Source: Moesziomyces globuligerus (lineage: Eukaryota; Basidiomycota; Ustilaginomycetes; Ustilaginales; Ustilaginaceae). Taken from it: a DNA stretch of 64,000 nucleotides. The stretch is taken from NCBI GenBank assembly GCA_030849465.1, contig JARVLF010000012.1, positions 310,001 to 374,000 of the forward strand. Reading direction: 5' to 3'. Below, one piece after another: positions 19,904 through 30,776 of this stretch; the first letter of the stretch is position 1; each line of letters opens with the position of its first letter. Under the pieces are notes generated by a model. The model saw only the letters and a list, made by a program, of their open reading frames with translations. It was not told where the DNA came from and ran no database searches. Made by a program: the position numbers and the translations under genes.

Positions 19904-21347
19904 CTACCAGTCCTTGACGGTTCTGGAGTCGATCCAAGGGATGGAGTCACCGAAGATCTTGCGGTAGGTGATGTTGCGAGCGTCTGCGTTGGTGAGAATG
20001 GACTGGACCTTGGTATCTCTGGTCTTGAGGTTGCCGCCTGGGCCGGAGGAGCCGTATTCGGCGAAGCGGGTGAGTTTGGGGTCGAAGTTGGGAGCTTTGG
20101 TGGACCAGGTCTTGAAGCCTGCGTCGGCGACGATGTCCGACATGCGCGTGTTGAGGAAGACCGAGTGGCTGTAGATGTTCCAGGGCCTGCCGAGGTGGCA
20201 GCGCTTCTGCATGGGACGGGCGTTGGAAGCATCGGGCGAGCGATCGATCACCGAGTTGCTCACATAGACACCAACATCTGGGTTGGCAGGATCGCCACGC
20301 CACGCAGTGATACCTCCTCCGCAGGCGCGCGAGAGCAGCTTGACCTTCTCAAACCACGCTTTGCCAGACCCGTACAGCTGGTCCGTCATCCCCTTGACGA
20401 TCGACTGAAAGAAGAACGCCTCCGATCCAGACCCAACGAAAATCGTATCTTGGTAGCTCGAAAACCTACAAGCTCCCTCTCAACGTCAGCTACAAGCGAT
20501 CCTTGGGAAAGAGGAAGGGTGGAGTCGGAAGACTTACCCGCAACCGTAGAACGAGGCGTTGGAGTTCTGCACGCACAGCGCCGCCGCAGGACCAAGCTGG
20601 TAGTCGGTCACCTCCTTGCCGTCGAGGAATTGGCGTTGGGCGAAATCGATGTTGTACGCCTTGAAGTCCGGATTACCTACGGGACCACCGTTGCCTACGC
20701 CCAGTACGACCGCATCGCAGTTGTGCAGCAGGCTCGTCGGATCGCTCTGATTCACGTACGACGACTGCCAGACCTGCACCTGGTTCTTCTCTGCATCACG
20801 AGGCTGCGCCGTCACTCCCTGATTTCCACCAAGACCAGATCCTAGAAGTCAGAAACCCCGTTCTTGTGTAGCGGAGCTGTGGGCGTACTCACGAGGAGGA
20901 CAGTGGGGCTGAGTCGAGTCACCACCACCTTTTCGTTGTACGAGCCAGAGTCGATCAGCACCGTGCCGACTCGACCGTCTTCGGGCCTACAGCCGGTCGA
21001 GGCGTCAGAGGAGAAAGCAGTTTCAATTTGTTGGTCTTCGAGAGGGGAGATGATTATCGCCATGCGTCTCGGTGCTGCAGGAGGGCTTGCACTTACAGCG
21101 CGTTGAGAGCGTCGTTGATCGACTTGAACTTGGCGGCCGGGTGGCGTTGACTCACGAAGACCGTACCTTTGGGACAGCCGCTGAGCGGATCGCCCGGCCC
21201 AGTCTTGGGCGCTTGACACTGCACTCGCTGCTCCACACCACGCGCGCTGTACAGCGATACGCTGTTGATGGGTCTCGCCCCGCCCAGAGCCGCAAAGGCG
21301 CTCAGGACGAGGCATATCGACATGAGGAAAAGGCCGCCTGGCAGCAT
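19904..21347 (-). CDS. Secreted pectin methylesterase (carbohydrate esterase family 8)
   Basis: Removes methyl esters from plant-wall homogalacturonan outside the cell. Four exons read right to left: 21347-21097, 20986-20893, 20818-20538 and 20456-19904; introns are 110, 74 and 81 bases with GT-AG ends, and all phases agree (392 residues). The N-terminus MLPGGLFLMSICLVLSAFAA is a signal peptide. Family motifs appear only when exons are joined: TVLL-GVTAQPRD across intron 2, and YGCG-YQDT across intron 3 (Gln211, Asp212). Asp234 (MTDQLYG) and Arg299 (HLGRPW) fit the catalytic Asp and Arg. The third acceptor (ccgag) was chosen because it alone keeps phase and yields GYQDT. For a plant-associated fungus this fits growth on pectin. 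Confidence 0.9.
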
Positions 21348-21918
21348 TTCGGCAAGGATCGAGGCGCCGACGGAAGAGCCAGGGGAGGAAGTGGTAGGGA
21401 AGGGGAAGGGGGAAAGGGAAGGGAGGGGGGAAAGAGGGGGCGTGGTAGAATGCTGTCGCGACCGATCATCAACCTGGCAGCTTTATACAGTGTACAGTGC
21501 TCTCACGCACAGATGGCGCAAAGAAGCGTTGAGAGACGCTCGAATCACGTTGCGGAGACCCTGGGTCAGTTGATTGAGAAGAGCTCGAGCCGGATGCGCC
21601 GCGCGCCTTGATATGAAGGGCGGGTGGCGTCTACAGGGCCGAGCCTAGCGCCCACGCCATCAATCCCGCCGCTTTCAAGTCGCGGTCCCTGCGCTCTGCA
21701 AGAGCCCGCACGTCCCCACCGAAGCCATCCCGAATCGAGCCCACAAAGCGCATCACTGGGCTCATGAAAAGAATGCGCATCACACCCACATGGCTGGTGT
21801 CACATCGTCCTCTGTGGGAGAGATTGACCGGCGTTGTCGGGCAAGAAAACATCTGGCCACGCTGCTGCACACAAAGAGTAGCAAAGTCCCACAGCCGTGT
21901 CCTGGGAGCTGTAGCGAT
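21348..21918. other. Upstream region of the pectinesterase gene
   Basis: Between the pectinesterase start and the stop of the next gene, both on the minus strand. A purine-rich run (about 21395-21440, + strand) lies directly upstream of the signal-peptide ATG and reads as a pyrimidine-rich leader in the mRNA. No gene is seen. Confidence 0.5.
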
Positions 21919-23170
21919 TTATCCCTCGAAGTCGGTGCGGCCACGCTGGACTGCATCGCGGACGGCGGAGGGGATGTCCTGGTCACCGGCGAGCAGGTCG
22001 AGCATCAGACCGTCCGCCTGACCCTTGGGAAGCTGCGCGAGCTCAACCAGCGTTGCTGCCACGTCCTCGCGCGGAATCTGTCGGCATCGAGTCGAGCAAA
22101 GACGCATCAGCCCAGCGAGCAAGACTGTCAGTATCGTCGGAGCTGGATCTGAACCCACGGCAAGCGGCAAGCGGCAAGCGAAACCGCAGGCCACTTCATT
22201 AGTTGCGCTTGACTTACGGAATTAACCAGACTCGCGTGGACACCGAGCGCGACCTTGCCGGTGCCTGCGTCGTCCAAGAGTCCACCTGGACGCAGAACGA
22301 ACCAGGGGAACGAGGATCTGACGGAAAGGTTCTTGTCAGCCGCATCTGCAGGGTCACGGCATTAAGAACAAAGGGTCAGAAGTCTCATCAGTCGAAGATC
22401 GTCTCCTTGAGCTTCACGCTGCCAACGCGAGCCACCTACACTTTGCCTTTGATTCGCAAGTCCATGGTTTAGGTCGGTTTCGGAGGTGAGAGATGAGGGG
22501 TTCAGCAGTCAGCTTCTGCATGTGAGCTCAATAGGATAGGGAAGGAGAGCAACTTACGTCCATGTAGGCTCCGATAGCGTTTCGAGTCTTTTCCGAGCGC
22601 TCGAGGCTGAGCAGCAAGGTCGCCGGTGGGGTGGGGGGCCATCAGAGACCGGAAGGGACGGAACATCAGCCTCTGCCAAATAATCAGGGCACGCGGCTGC
22701 TAGGAAGACAGAGCTTTGGGAACTTACTCAGGCTTCTGGTACCACGAGGGCGGCGGCTTTGTCTTGTCGCGCACATCGACAGCGGAGACGAGGAGGAAGC
22801 GACGGAAGTGGTCGGACTTGGCGATGCCGCTCTGCTCGATGGCATCAAACACCTTGATGGCGCCTTGCTCGTCGACGGCCTTGGTGCGCTCGATGCCGCC
22901 TTTTCCGCCTGCTCCCGCACTGAAGAGGATGACGTTGGGTGAGTACTTGGTGAAGAGGGAAGCGATGTCGCCTACCGAGGTGTCCTCGAGCGATCCAACA
23001 ACTGGCTCGACTGAGCCGGTGGAAGAGGGCTTGGGCAGGTCCTCAGCGTGCTCAGGCTGGCGGATAAAGCTCAAGATCTCGTGGCCCCGTGCGGCGGCGA
23101 GACGGGTGAAGTGGAGCGCCACCTTGCCGTGGCCTCCGATGATGAAGATCTTGAGCGGGCTGCTGGTCAT
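21919..23170 (-). CDS. NAD(P)-binding atypical short-chain reductase (YMR090W/YwnB-like)
   Basis: Five exons read right to left: 23170-22731, 22606-22558, 22446-22440 (7 bases), 22345-22218 and 22077-21919. All four introns are GT-AG (124, 111, 94 and 140 bases) and phases close, giving 260 residues. The N-terminus MTSSPLKIFIIGGHGKVALH is a Rossmann nucleotide-binding loop. The join reads IGAYMD-AKY-AADKNLSVRS, matching the active-site YxxxK/AKYxAD pattern of NmrA-like proteins; without the 7-base exon the frame breaks. FPWFVLRPGGLLDD and the C-terminal IPREDVAATLVEL region also fit. These proteins are cytosolic, bind NAD(P) and mostly lack a known substrate. An in-frame upstream ATG exists (within ...VNSTSN), but the start at 23170 gives the usual length. 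Confidence 0.88.
22440..22446 (-). other. Seven-base microexon (GCAAAGT)
   Basis: On the minus strand the bases read ...caaag|GCAAAGT|gtaggt. The exon supplies Ala, Lys and the first base of Tyr in the AKY motif. It has a normal donor, an AG acceptor and a possible branch site (ctaaac) about 20 bases upstream. It is the only join found that keeps the reading frame between the flanking exons and restores the family motif. Confidence 0.8.
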
Positions 23171-23896
23171 GTTGGATGTCGAGTTCACGATGGAAGCAAC
23201 GGAGGGGCGGGTGGCACAGGTGTCCGAGCTGATGAGGATAAGACAAGCATGCACAGACTGGGACTAGAGCCGGTCACGACATGCTGTGGCCCAAGTGCAT
23301 CATCAAGCGGATACGCCGTCGACAGGCACTGGACCGGCATGATGCTTGCAAAGATGTGCGGGGTGCAGCTCCGAGCTCCGAGCTTCGAGCTTCGGCCTCC
23401 ACATCGGCTGCAGGCCACGGGCAACGAGCCACCGACGCGATCTGCTGCCCGATGTGTCTTTTGCTCCGATCCGGAATTGGTGGACCCCAGCTGTGCATCG
23501 CATGCGTGGGTTGCGGCGCATGGGCCCAGTTTCGGAAGCTTGCGTAGTTCGGCCAATTCCGACCCACACTCGACACGAGTCGAGCACCCTGCATAGAGAA
23601 AGCTCATCCCTTCTCCTCTGAGATCACAAACCAGACTCGCACTGCGCATCAGCCTGGAGATTGAACGCGCCGCAGCCACCTCAACGCTCTGAAGTGTCGG
23701 TGGGCGGGGCCAGTCGATAAGCCGACCCGACACTAGAATCCAGATCACCGAGCTAGCATCTTGCTATCTTGCCACTACACCAACGAGCTGCATCCGGCAG
23801 AGACGACCTGTCAGGACGGACGAACCTGTACGGCGGGTACCCATCATCATCTCAGCTGCTGGCTGACGCGCTCGAAGCGCCCATTCCTCCATCGCG
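23171..23896. other. Divergent promoter region
   Basis: 726 bases between the NAD(P)-binding protein (-) and the fusion gene (+). There is a short internal repetition of gagcttcg/gagctccg near 23368-23395. No gene or recognised regulatory site is seen. Confidence 0.5.
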
Positions 23897-26800
23897 ATGG
23901 CCTCGAATCCTCCCTCGGCTGTGCCGGAACCTTCCCCGAAGTCGGTCAGAGCAGGGGCCAAGGCGGCTTCAACTCCCGTTAGACAGCGAAAACCATCATC
24001 ATCTGCACCTCAAGAGGCAAAGACTCCTTCGAAAGCAACCTCCTCCGTTTCAGCTCTACGCAAAGCACAGGTGGAAGCTTCGTCATCCGCAGCACGGAAA
24101 CCCTCGACAGCTGCGTCCACCCAAAGACCGCTTTCCAACACGCGACCAGCTTCCTCAACCCAAGGAGAAGCAAGGAATGCGCAAGGCGATGCACAGCCTC
24201 ACAAAGGTAGCAGCACACGGCATGGAGAGAACTACAACGCAAATGGCGTCGTGCAATTTGTCGGGCAAGAAGCGACAAGAGCATCCCATCCGCATCCACA
24301 TCAGGATGAAAGCACCAGCACAGACGATCCAGCCGCCCTCATCAGTCGCATCGGCTTCGAGCCGCGCTCCATCTCGGGTCTACCAGAGCCCTCCATGCGC
24401 ACCAAAGAAGCCATCGTCTGGCTCGACATCGACAACACGCTCTACAAGCGCAGCACCAGGATCGCCGAGCTCATGGCCGAGCGCATTCGAGCCTACTTTC
24501 ACGGCATGGGTCTGAGCGAAGAGGAGGCCAAATCTCTGCACTCCACCTACTATAGAACCTACGGCCTCGCCATTCGCGGGCTCGTCAAGCATCATCAGAT
24601 CGACCCTCTCGACTACGACCGCAAGTGCGATGCCAGCCTCCCACTAGAAGACATCTTGCGCCCCGACACCCAGGTCAAGCAGCTGCTTTCCGACTTGGAT
24701 CGCACCCGCGTCCGCGTCTTTGCCTTGACAAATGCGTACAAGTATCACGCAGACAGGGTGCTGCGCCTCTTGGACCTCGAAGATCAGGTGGAGGGTATCG
24801 TCTACTGCGACTACGCCGTGCCGGACTTCGCCTGCAAACCCGAGCTGGACTACTATCGCGCAGCACTTCTCGTCGTAGACGCTTCGCCAGATACCCGCAA
24901 TTACTTTGTCGACGACAGCTCGCTCAACGTCGTTGCCGCCAAGGAGCTCGGCTGGCACTCTTGCATCTACTTCCGCGAAGACGACGATCCTCTACCCGCC
25001 CCGGCAGCTGCTAACGGAGCCGACAAGGAGGCTGCCGCTTCCTTCGATGCCAGCGCTCTCGTTCCTCGAAAGCATGCGGCGATCTCCGGAGCAACAAGCA
25101 CCAGCGCCTTCGACGAAGAGGCGATCCGTCGAGAATTTCAGAAGTTGCCGTCGCATCTGCGAATCCAGCTGCTCGGCATCATCCTCAATGCTTGCTTACC
25201 TGGAGATATCGCGACCATGTCCAAGACGCTCGAGAAGCACCTGCGCATGACCCGCGACGTCGTGAGCGGCCTGCCAGACGCTGTGGCCCTCAAGATCTTC
25301 GAGAAGCTGCCCATACAGGACTTGCTCAGATGCCGCCACGTCTCCAAGAAGTGGCACTCGCTCGCCGCCACGCCCGAACTCTGGAGGTCGCACGCTCTGG
25401 CACTCACCGAAGCTGATCCAGTCAAGGTCACTCCGCCTTCCGATCCACTCGGCTGGGAGCCGTTGGTCAAGAACCTCTTCTTCCGCGAACGCAACTGGGC
25501 CAAGGGCCTGGCCCAAAGCATCCAGACGCTCGAGGGCCACACTGGCTTCGTCACTGCCATGAAGCTCAAAGGACGCAAGACCCTCGTCTCTGGAAGCTAC
25601 GACGAGACGATCCGCGTCTGGGACATCTCTACAGGGCTCTGCCGTAAAGTGCTCCGTGCCAAGGCCATCGCATGCCTCGATTTCTTGCTCGACGAAGGCG
25701 TGCTGTGTGCCGGTCTATACGATACTGGCCGCGTCCTCGTCTGGGACATGAAGAGCTGGGAGGTGATCCAGACGCTTTCGGGCCACAACCGCGGCATTCG
25801 CAACGTCGCGATCAACGACCGCTACCTGGTCAGTGTGGGCCAGGACAAAGCCATCGTCGTGTGGGATTGGCGCACAGGCGCCAAGCTGGTCCGCTTCGGG
25901 CAGCAGAGCAACGTCTCGCTCGGCGTGTCGCTCGTTGATCAGGACAAGCTCGTCGCAGTCACGGTCGACGGCATGATCCGCTGTTTCAGCATTCCGCGCC
26001 GTGAGATGATTGGACAGTTCCAGTTGACCAAGCTCGGCGGATCCGAGCTGGGCCTGGGGACCCGTCTCGGCGACCTGGCCAGCGGAAGCTCCATGCTCGA
26101 ATGGTTCGCTGCGCATGGCAACACGCTCACCGTCGCTTCCAAGAGCGTCGTTGTCCATCTCGAGTGGCGCGAACATGTAGTGCCCGCACGAAGCACGCAT
26201 CCTCCGCTCACAGCCGAGGTTCTGCGTCAGAGCGCATCCTCGCGGCTCAGCAACGCCAGCGGCATGACAGGGACAGGGCTGAGCCCGCTCCGGACTCGCC
26301 GCGACTCGACCATGAGCAACGCGAGCAGCGCAGCCGTGTCACCGCTGGCTAGCACTGCCCCTAGGTCGCGCCGAGACTCCAACACGAGTGTCACTTCTTC
26401 GGCCAGTGGCATGGACTACGCAAAGTCACCGCGTCGTTCGATCAACGGATCCGCGCCTAGCAGGCCGCCTGGCCGCACGCCTCGATCCTCCTTGGGCCCG
26501 ACCTCCACCACCGAGTCAGCCGTCTCACAGGGTCTCTCGACCCCATCGCGACCTAGGCCTAGCCCCACGGCCCGAAGAATCGCAGGACCGACCCCGTGGC
26601 CGCTTGCGACCGCGACATCGGAAGCATCGGGACGGCCCTCGGGCGCTTCCCCTCCAGGAAGGATGAGCAAATCCACGTCGGAAGCTTCGCTGACCTTCCC
26701 ATCGACGCCCACGGCAAACAACAACGATGCTGATGCCGATGCTTCAAACAGCAATGGGGACGGGGTCGCGAACGGGAGCGCACGCGAAAGCGTCTCGCCT

Positions 26801-27520
26801 ATCGAGGCTGCGAATGGCAGTGCCACTCGCATTGCTCCTAACCTCTCGCTGCCGCCGAAAGTCGTTTCGGTGCTCGAGACACCAGACGTGGCGGTGGGCT
26901 GCGTTGATCCAACGAAGCGGCGAATCGTGGCGTCGACGCGATTCAGCAGCCGTGCTGGAGCCGAGCGACGGATTTATACCAGCAGCTTGCCCTTCGATCA
27001 TGGCAAGACGGCGACGCAGCTCGAAGCAACAGCAGCCGATGCGCCTGAAAGCGCGGGGAAAACCGACCAGTCGGGTGCACAGGTTGTCGCGCAGTCGTCC
27101 GCCTCGAGCGAGTCGCCGTCAGCTTCGCATGTGGGACCTGCCTCGACGACCGAATCTGCTCTGACGGTGCCGATCCGTGGCGCGTGGGACGCGCAGGCTG
27201 GCGAGCTGGCGACGCCTGCACGCAACCCGATGGCCATGGAGCTGGACCACGAGAGTGTCGTGGTCGGCTGCGCGGACGGTCTCATCTACCGCATCCACTT
27301 TGTTGGCTCCGAGTTCGGGCCCGAGACGCTCGTGGATGCGGCCGCGACCGAAGGCGCCAAGGCATCCGGCACAGATGGCGCACCGGGTGTCGGCGACGCC
27401 ACCATCACTGACCTGCTGCAGCTCCGCGAGGTGTGGAACGAGATTATGGTGCCGGCTAACGAGCCTGACCATCCAGGCCGTCTGCGAAGGGATCGGCTCA
27501 AAGCGATGGGCCTCAAGTGA
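23897..27520 (+). CDS. HAD pyrimidine-nucleotidase / F-box / WD40 fusion protein
   Basis: One uninterrupted frame of 1207 residues. After a disordered N-terminus (1-165) comes a HAD hydrolase domain (about 172-370) like yeast Sdt1/Phm8 pyrimidine 5'-nucleotidases: motif I WLDIDNTLY with Asp177 and Asp179, motif II FALTNAYKYH, the lysine in ACKPELDYY, and motif IV FVDDSSLNV. From about 410 a helical segment (LPSHLRIQLLGIILNACL) resembles the dimerisation region before the F-box in Cdc4/Met30/TrCP proteins. The F-box follows (about 455-500: LPDAVALKIFEKLPIQDLL), then WD40 repeats from about 545 (LEGHTGFVTAMK; SGSYDETIRVWD; LSGHNRGIRNVA; VGQDKAIVVWDW). Residues 770-1060 are Ser/Arg-rich and disordered; a last beta-type segment (VVGCADGLIYRIHFVG) may close the propeller. 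F-box/WD40 proteins are SCF ubiquitin-ligase receptors. All HAD catalytic residues are present, so the enzyme half may be active. Confidence 0.9.
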   Translation: MASNPPSAVPEPSPKSVRAGAKAASTPVRQRKPSSSAPQEAKTPSKATSSVSALRKAQVEASSSAARKPSTAASTQRPLSNTRPASSTQGEARNAQGDAQPHKGSSTRHGENYNANGVVQFVGQEATRASHPHPHQDESTSTDDPAALISRIGFEPRSISGLPEPSMRTKEAIVWLDIDNTLYKRSTRIAELMAERIRAYFHGMGLSEEEAKSLHSTYYRTYGLAIRGLVKHHQIDPLDYDRKCDASLPLEDILRPDTQVKQLLSDLDRTRVRVFALTNAYKYHADRVLRLLDLEDQVEGIVYCDYAVPDFACKPELDYYRAALLVVDASPDTRNYFVDDSSLNVVAAKELGWHSCIYFREDDDPLPAPAAANGADKEAAASFDASALVPRKHAAISGATSTSAFDEEAIRREFQKLPSHLRIQLLGIILNACLPGDIATMSKTLEKHLRMTRDVVSGLPDAVALKIFEKLPIQDLLRCRHVSKKWHSLAATPELWRSHALALTEADPVKVTPPSDPLGWEPLVKNLFFRERNWAKGLAQSIQTLEGHTGFVTAMKLKGRKTLVSGSYDETIRVWDISTGLCRKVLRAKAIACLDFLLDEGVLCAGLYDTGRVLVWDMKSWEVIQTLSGHNRGIRNVAINDRYLVSVGQDKAIVVWDWRTGAKLVRFGQQSNVSLGVSLVDQDKLVAVTVDGMIRCFSIPRREMIGQFQLTKLGGSELGLGTRLGDLASGSSMLEWFAAHGNTLTVASKSVVVHLEWREHVVPARSTHPPLTAEVLRQSASSRLSNASGMTGTGLSPLRTRRDSTMSNASSAAVSPLASTAPRSRRDSNTSVTSSASGMDYAKSPRRSINGSAPSRPPGRTPRSSLGPTSTTESAVSQGLSTPSRPRPSPTARRIAGPTPWPLATATSEASGRPSGASPPGRMSKSTSEASLTFPSTPTANNNDADADASNSNGDGVANGSARESVSPIEAANGSATRIAPNLSLPPKVVSVLETPDVAVGCVDPTKRRIVASTRFSSRAGAERRIYTSSLPFDHGKTATQLEATAADAPESAGKTDQSGAQVVAQSSASSESPSASHVGPASTTESALTVPIRGAWDAQAGELATPARNPMAMELDHESVVVGCADGLIYRIHFVGSEFGPETLVDAAATEGAKASGTDGAPGVGDATITDLLQLREVWNEIMVPANEPDHPGRLRRDRLKAMGLK

Positions 27521-28810
27521 TCCGCACTCGCACCCCAGAGGCAGAAGTACATCGTAACAGCTTTGCTATCGCTTGAAGCAATCTAGCAGTTTGTTGCTCC
27601 AAGTCGTGTGGCGACATTGCCTCTAACGGAGGGAGCGAGTTCGCCGCAGAGATGATGGGATGTCTAGGTCTAACAAAATGACGGAAAAGTTGCTGTGGCC
27701 CGACCGCACACGAGCGAGGCGTGAGGTGCGATCGATTGCAACACCGTCCAAAGATAGAACCATGAGGGCCAGTTCAAAAAAGCGAAGAAAAAATGGTGGA
27801 AAAAAAGAGGCGCCAGCACAGGCGGCAAGCTCACCTGGTTGCAGCTGTGCAGAAGCGCGGGCCAACTGTGCTGGCCGAACGCAGGCGGCTCGGGAGAGAG
27901 AGCGCGGAATCGAAGTTTGGTTTTTTCGCTGAAAGCCGATCGTCGTCTCGCTGCGCCGGCAGCCTGGCTCAGCCACATACTGGCTGTGACGCTGCCTCGC
28001 ATGCAAGCCTGCGTCTGCTCGTTGAGCAGCCAACGCGTCGTCACCATCAGCTGCCAGCTGCCGTCTGCACCGCCATCGGCGTTCGCAACCTCGGACGGTG
28101 GGACGGTCTACAGCGGCGATAACAGCTCCATTCTCAATCTCTGCTGGGCCTCATTTCGGCCTTGAACAAAGGCGTGCAAGTGGCGCGTGCATGCAAGAGT
28201 GCGGGCGCGTCTGGCGATGGTGAGGAGGATGTGTAGCAGCGCGAAGAGATACCTTGTGAATGGGGCCCGTGTGTCGGTGTGTCTCTGTTGCGAGTGTGTG
28301 TCTGGGCGAAGGTTCTGGCTGCTCGGATTTTCAAAAGCGACAGGCCAGCCCAAAGGCGAGGCGGGCAGGCTGTGCGCCACGCTCGGATCAGGAAATCGCA
28401 GATTCCACTCGACTGAGTGCGTCAGACTGTCAGCCAAGCCGCCAGTCAACCAGCGCAGCCGAGCCACACCAGTCAGTCAGCCAGTCAACCTCGTCCCCTG
28501 GTCCGCTAGCGCAGTCAGGCGAGTGCCGTCTCTGGTTGCGTCTCAGCCAGTCAGTCAGCGCCCCGTCAATCTTCCCTGTCGGTAGCAGCTGGCTCGTCCG
28601 CTCGCCCGTCCGCGCTCCGCCTACCGCCCAGCTCCGTCAACCGCACACACACCACAACCATCCTCCTCCCCATCACCACATCCCGTTCTCGAACAGACCA
28701 AATCGACCCGCCCTCGTCGTCGCCATCGCCTCACGAATTCAACCCCACCAACCCAAAATCTACCACCTCCCCCCCTTACGAGTTTAACACTCCGCAGACA
28801 ATCAGTCAAC
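27521..28810. other. Intergenic region upstream of YOP1
   Basis: 1.29 kb between two + strand genes. It holds the 3' region of the fusion gene, short A runs near 27775-27810, and an array of CAGTCAGTCAG-like repeats (about 28435-28560) followed by a pyrimidine-rich leader before YOP1. No gene is recognised. Confidence 0.5.
28435..28560. repeat. Imperfect CAGT/CCAGTCAG repeats in the YOP1 5' region
   Basis: The motif agtcagtcag(c) recurs at about 28470-28480 and 28548-28558, with further single cagtca copies around. It is imperfect and lies in the upstream or leader region of YOP1. Confidence 0.6.
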
Positions 28811-30114
28811 ATGGCCGCCCAAGCTCAGCAGGTCCTGCAGAAGGTGGACTACTTCGTCGCTCAGGTTCGTCTTGGCTCCTCCCGCTCGCTTCTCGTCGAA
28901 CGCAACGTGTGCCACTAACACATATGATCTTGTCTTCTTCGCTCCCCTAATCGCTTGCGTCTCGCTCATCCCGTCCCGGCCTTATCTGTCCGGATCGCGC
29001 CCGTCGACGCTCTCGCCCACCATCGAATTTTTTGCGTTGAAACGATCCGCCTCGCCCTCCCGCTTGCCCGCTCGTCACCCTCGCCTCTCCGACGAATATC
29101 CGTCATGCATCATCACAGATCGACAAGGAGGTAAGTCTCTCGCCGATGCTCGGGCATCTGAGGCCTGGTCCTCCTTTCCCCTGCACCAACAGCGACGAAC
29201 ACCATCTGACAATCTCCATCCTCTGCGCTTGCGATCTTCCCCGCCACGTCTACAGCTCTCCAGGTACCCCGCTCTGAAGAAGTTCGAGCAGACCGTCCCC
29301 ATCCCTAAGGCTTACGCCGCCCTCGGTGCTTTCGGCATCTTCACCCTCGTAAGTACAGAACCATGTAGTTGGAGCATGCTCACGTGGCACTCCGCAAGCG
29401 CACAGAGTCAAATCGCGAATTCCACGGACAGCGTTCGGCAGATCCGCCCTTGCCTACCTAAGCGTTGCCGGACCCCATGCCGAGCGCTGCTTCCGATCAC
29501 GCATGCCGTCCAAGGCCGCATCCGTGCGGCGAGAGTTGGTCTCGTCCTTCGGAGCATATCGCTGATCATTGCACCTGCTTCCTTGCCTCATCGCCTGTCG
29601 CAAATCACAGTTCGTCTTCTTCAACATGTAAGTCAGCGTCTCGACTCGCAGGCCACAGCGAGCTTCTGCTCGCCGAGCCGGTCCAGCTCTTGCGACATGT
29701 TGCAAGCGTTTCTACAGTTTGCGAATGCGACTCCTGACTCCTCACTCCGACTCGCCCTTTGCTATCGACAGTGCCGCCGGCTTCCTAACCAACCTCCTCG
29801 GCTTCTTCGTCCCCGCCTACTTCTCGCTCAAGGCGCTCGAGAGCCCCCAGCCGGAGGACGACATCCAGTGGCTCACCTACTGGGTCGTCTTCGGCATGTT
29901 CACCTTCCTCGAGACCTTCTCCAGCATCGTCCTCTACTACGTCCCGTGGTACTACACCATCAAGACCCTCGCCATTGTCTGGCTCATGCTCCCTCAAACC
30001 CAGGGTGCCAAGATGGTCTACGGCAAGGTCATCCGCCCTGCCTTCCTCACCACCCAGAAGACCGTCCACAAGGCCAACGCCAGCACCCCTGCCGCTCCCG
30101 CCGAGACCCACTAA
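28811..30114 (+). CDS. YOP1: ER membrane-shaping protein Yop1 (REEP5/DP1/HVA22 family)
   Basis: Reticulon-like protein that curves tubular ER membranes. Five exons: 28811-28864, 29119-29130 (12 bases), 29256-29348, 29611-29627 (17 bases) and 29772-30114; introns of 254, 125, 262 and 144 bases are GT-AG and phases agree (172 residues). Joined sequence reads FVAQ-IDKE-LSRYPALKKFEQ and FGIFTL-FVFFN-IAAGFLTN, as in yeast Yop1. Paired hydrophobic hairpins follow: GFLTNLLGFFVPAYFSLKAL and YWVVFGMFTFLETFSSIVLY. The TB2/DP1 signature WYYTIKTLAIVWLMLPQTQG is complete. The conserved hairpin is in exon 5; a frame starting within intron 4 would miss the N-terminal third. The C-terminus is the usual short polar tail. 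Confidence 0.95.
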
Positions 30115-30723
30115 GCGCGCTCCTGGCCTGATCTGCCGGATCCTTCCGCGTCGGAGCAGTGGCGGTCGCAGCAGGCTGATTTCCGCGCGGAAACATGCTG
30201 TGGACCACACCCAAGCCGCCTCTCGCTTATACACGCGCTCGTCCGCTCGCGCAGCCAGCGCAAAAAGGGTCCCCGGGGACTTCGGCCCTGTCGGCCTTGC
30301 CTCGCTGCGAAGCATAGAGCGCGGAGGGGAGCTCCGACGCTAGGATCCTATCAGATCATCCGCCCATCTGTCCGCTCCAAAACCCGACCCTTCCCGACAC
30401 CCGATCCAGTCGCGCAACCCCGTACTGCTATCAACCGTTGCCTCACTTCTTCAACATCCAAGGACGTCCTCCCTGAAGCTCAGCTTTTGGCGGGCTCTTC
30501 CTTGGACCTTCCTCCCTTTTTACGTTTCCGCGCATTGCATCTTGTAGTGCACGATCATGACATGACAGCTCGTTGGATACGATTCCGGTCCGAGTGTGGG
30601 AAAAATAGCGAGAGTGCACAGGCGGCAAAAGATGCCAATTTGTTAGGACGCGTACACGAACAGCCACGGGGAAAAATTCCGAGGCGAGGCGCGTCATGCG
30701 CTCACGTCGCGTGTGGGCGTGAC

Positions 30724-30776
<53 letters not shown>

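Noticed and set aside
20457..20466. Alternative acceptor (ttgtag) for the last pectinesterase exon
   Set aside because: It puts the exon out of phase with the previous one; the acceptor ten bases further on restores phase and the GYQDT motif.
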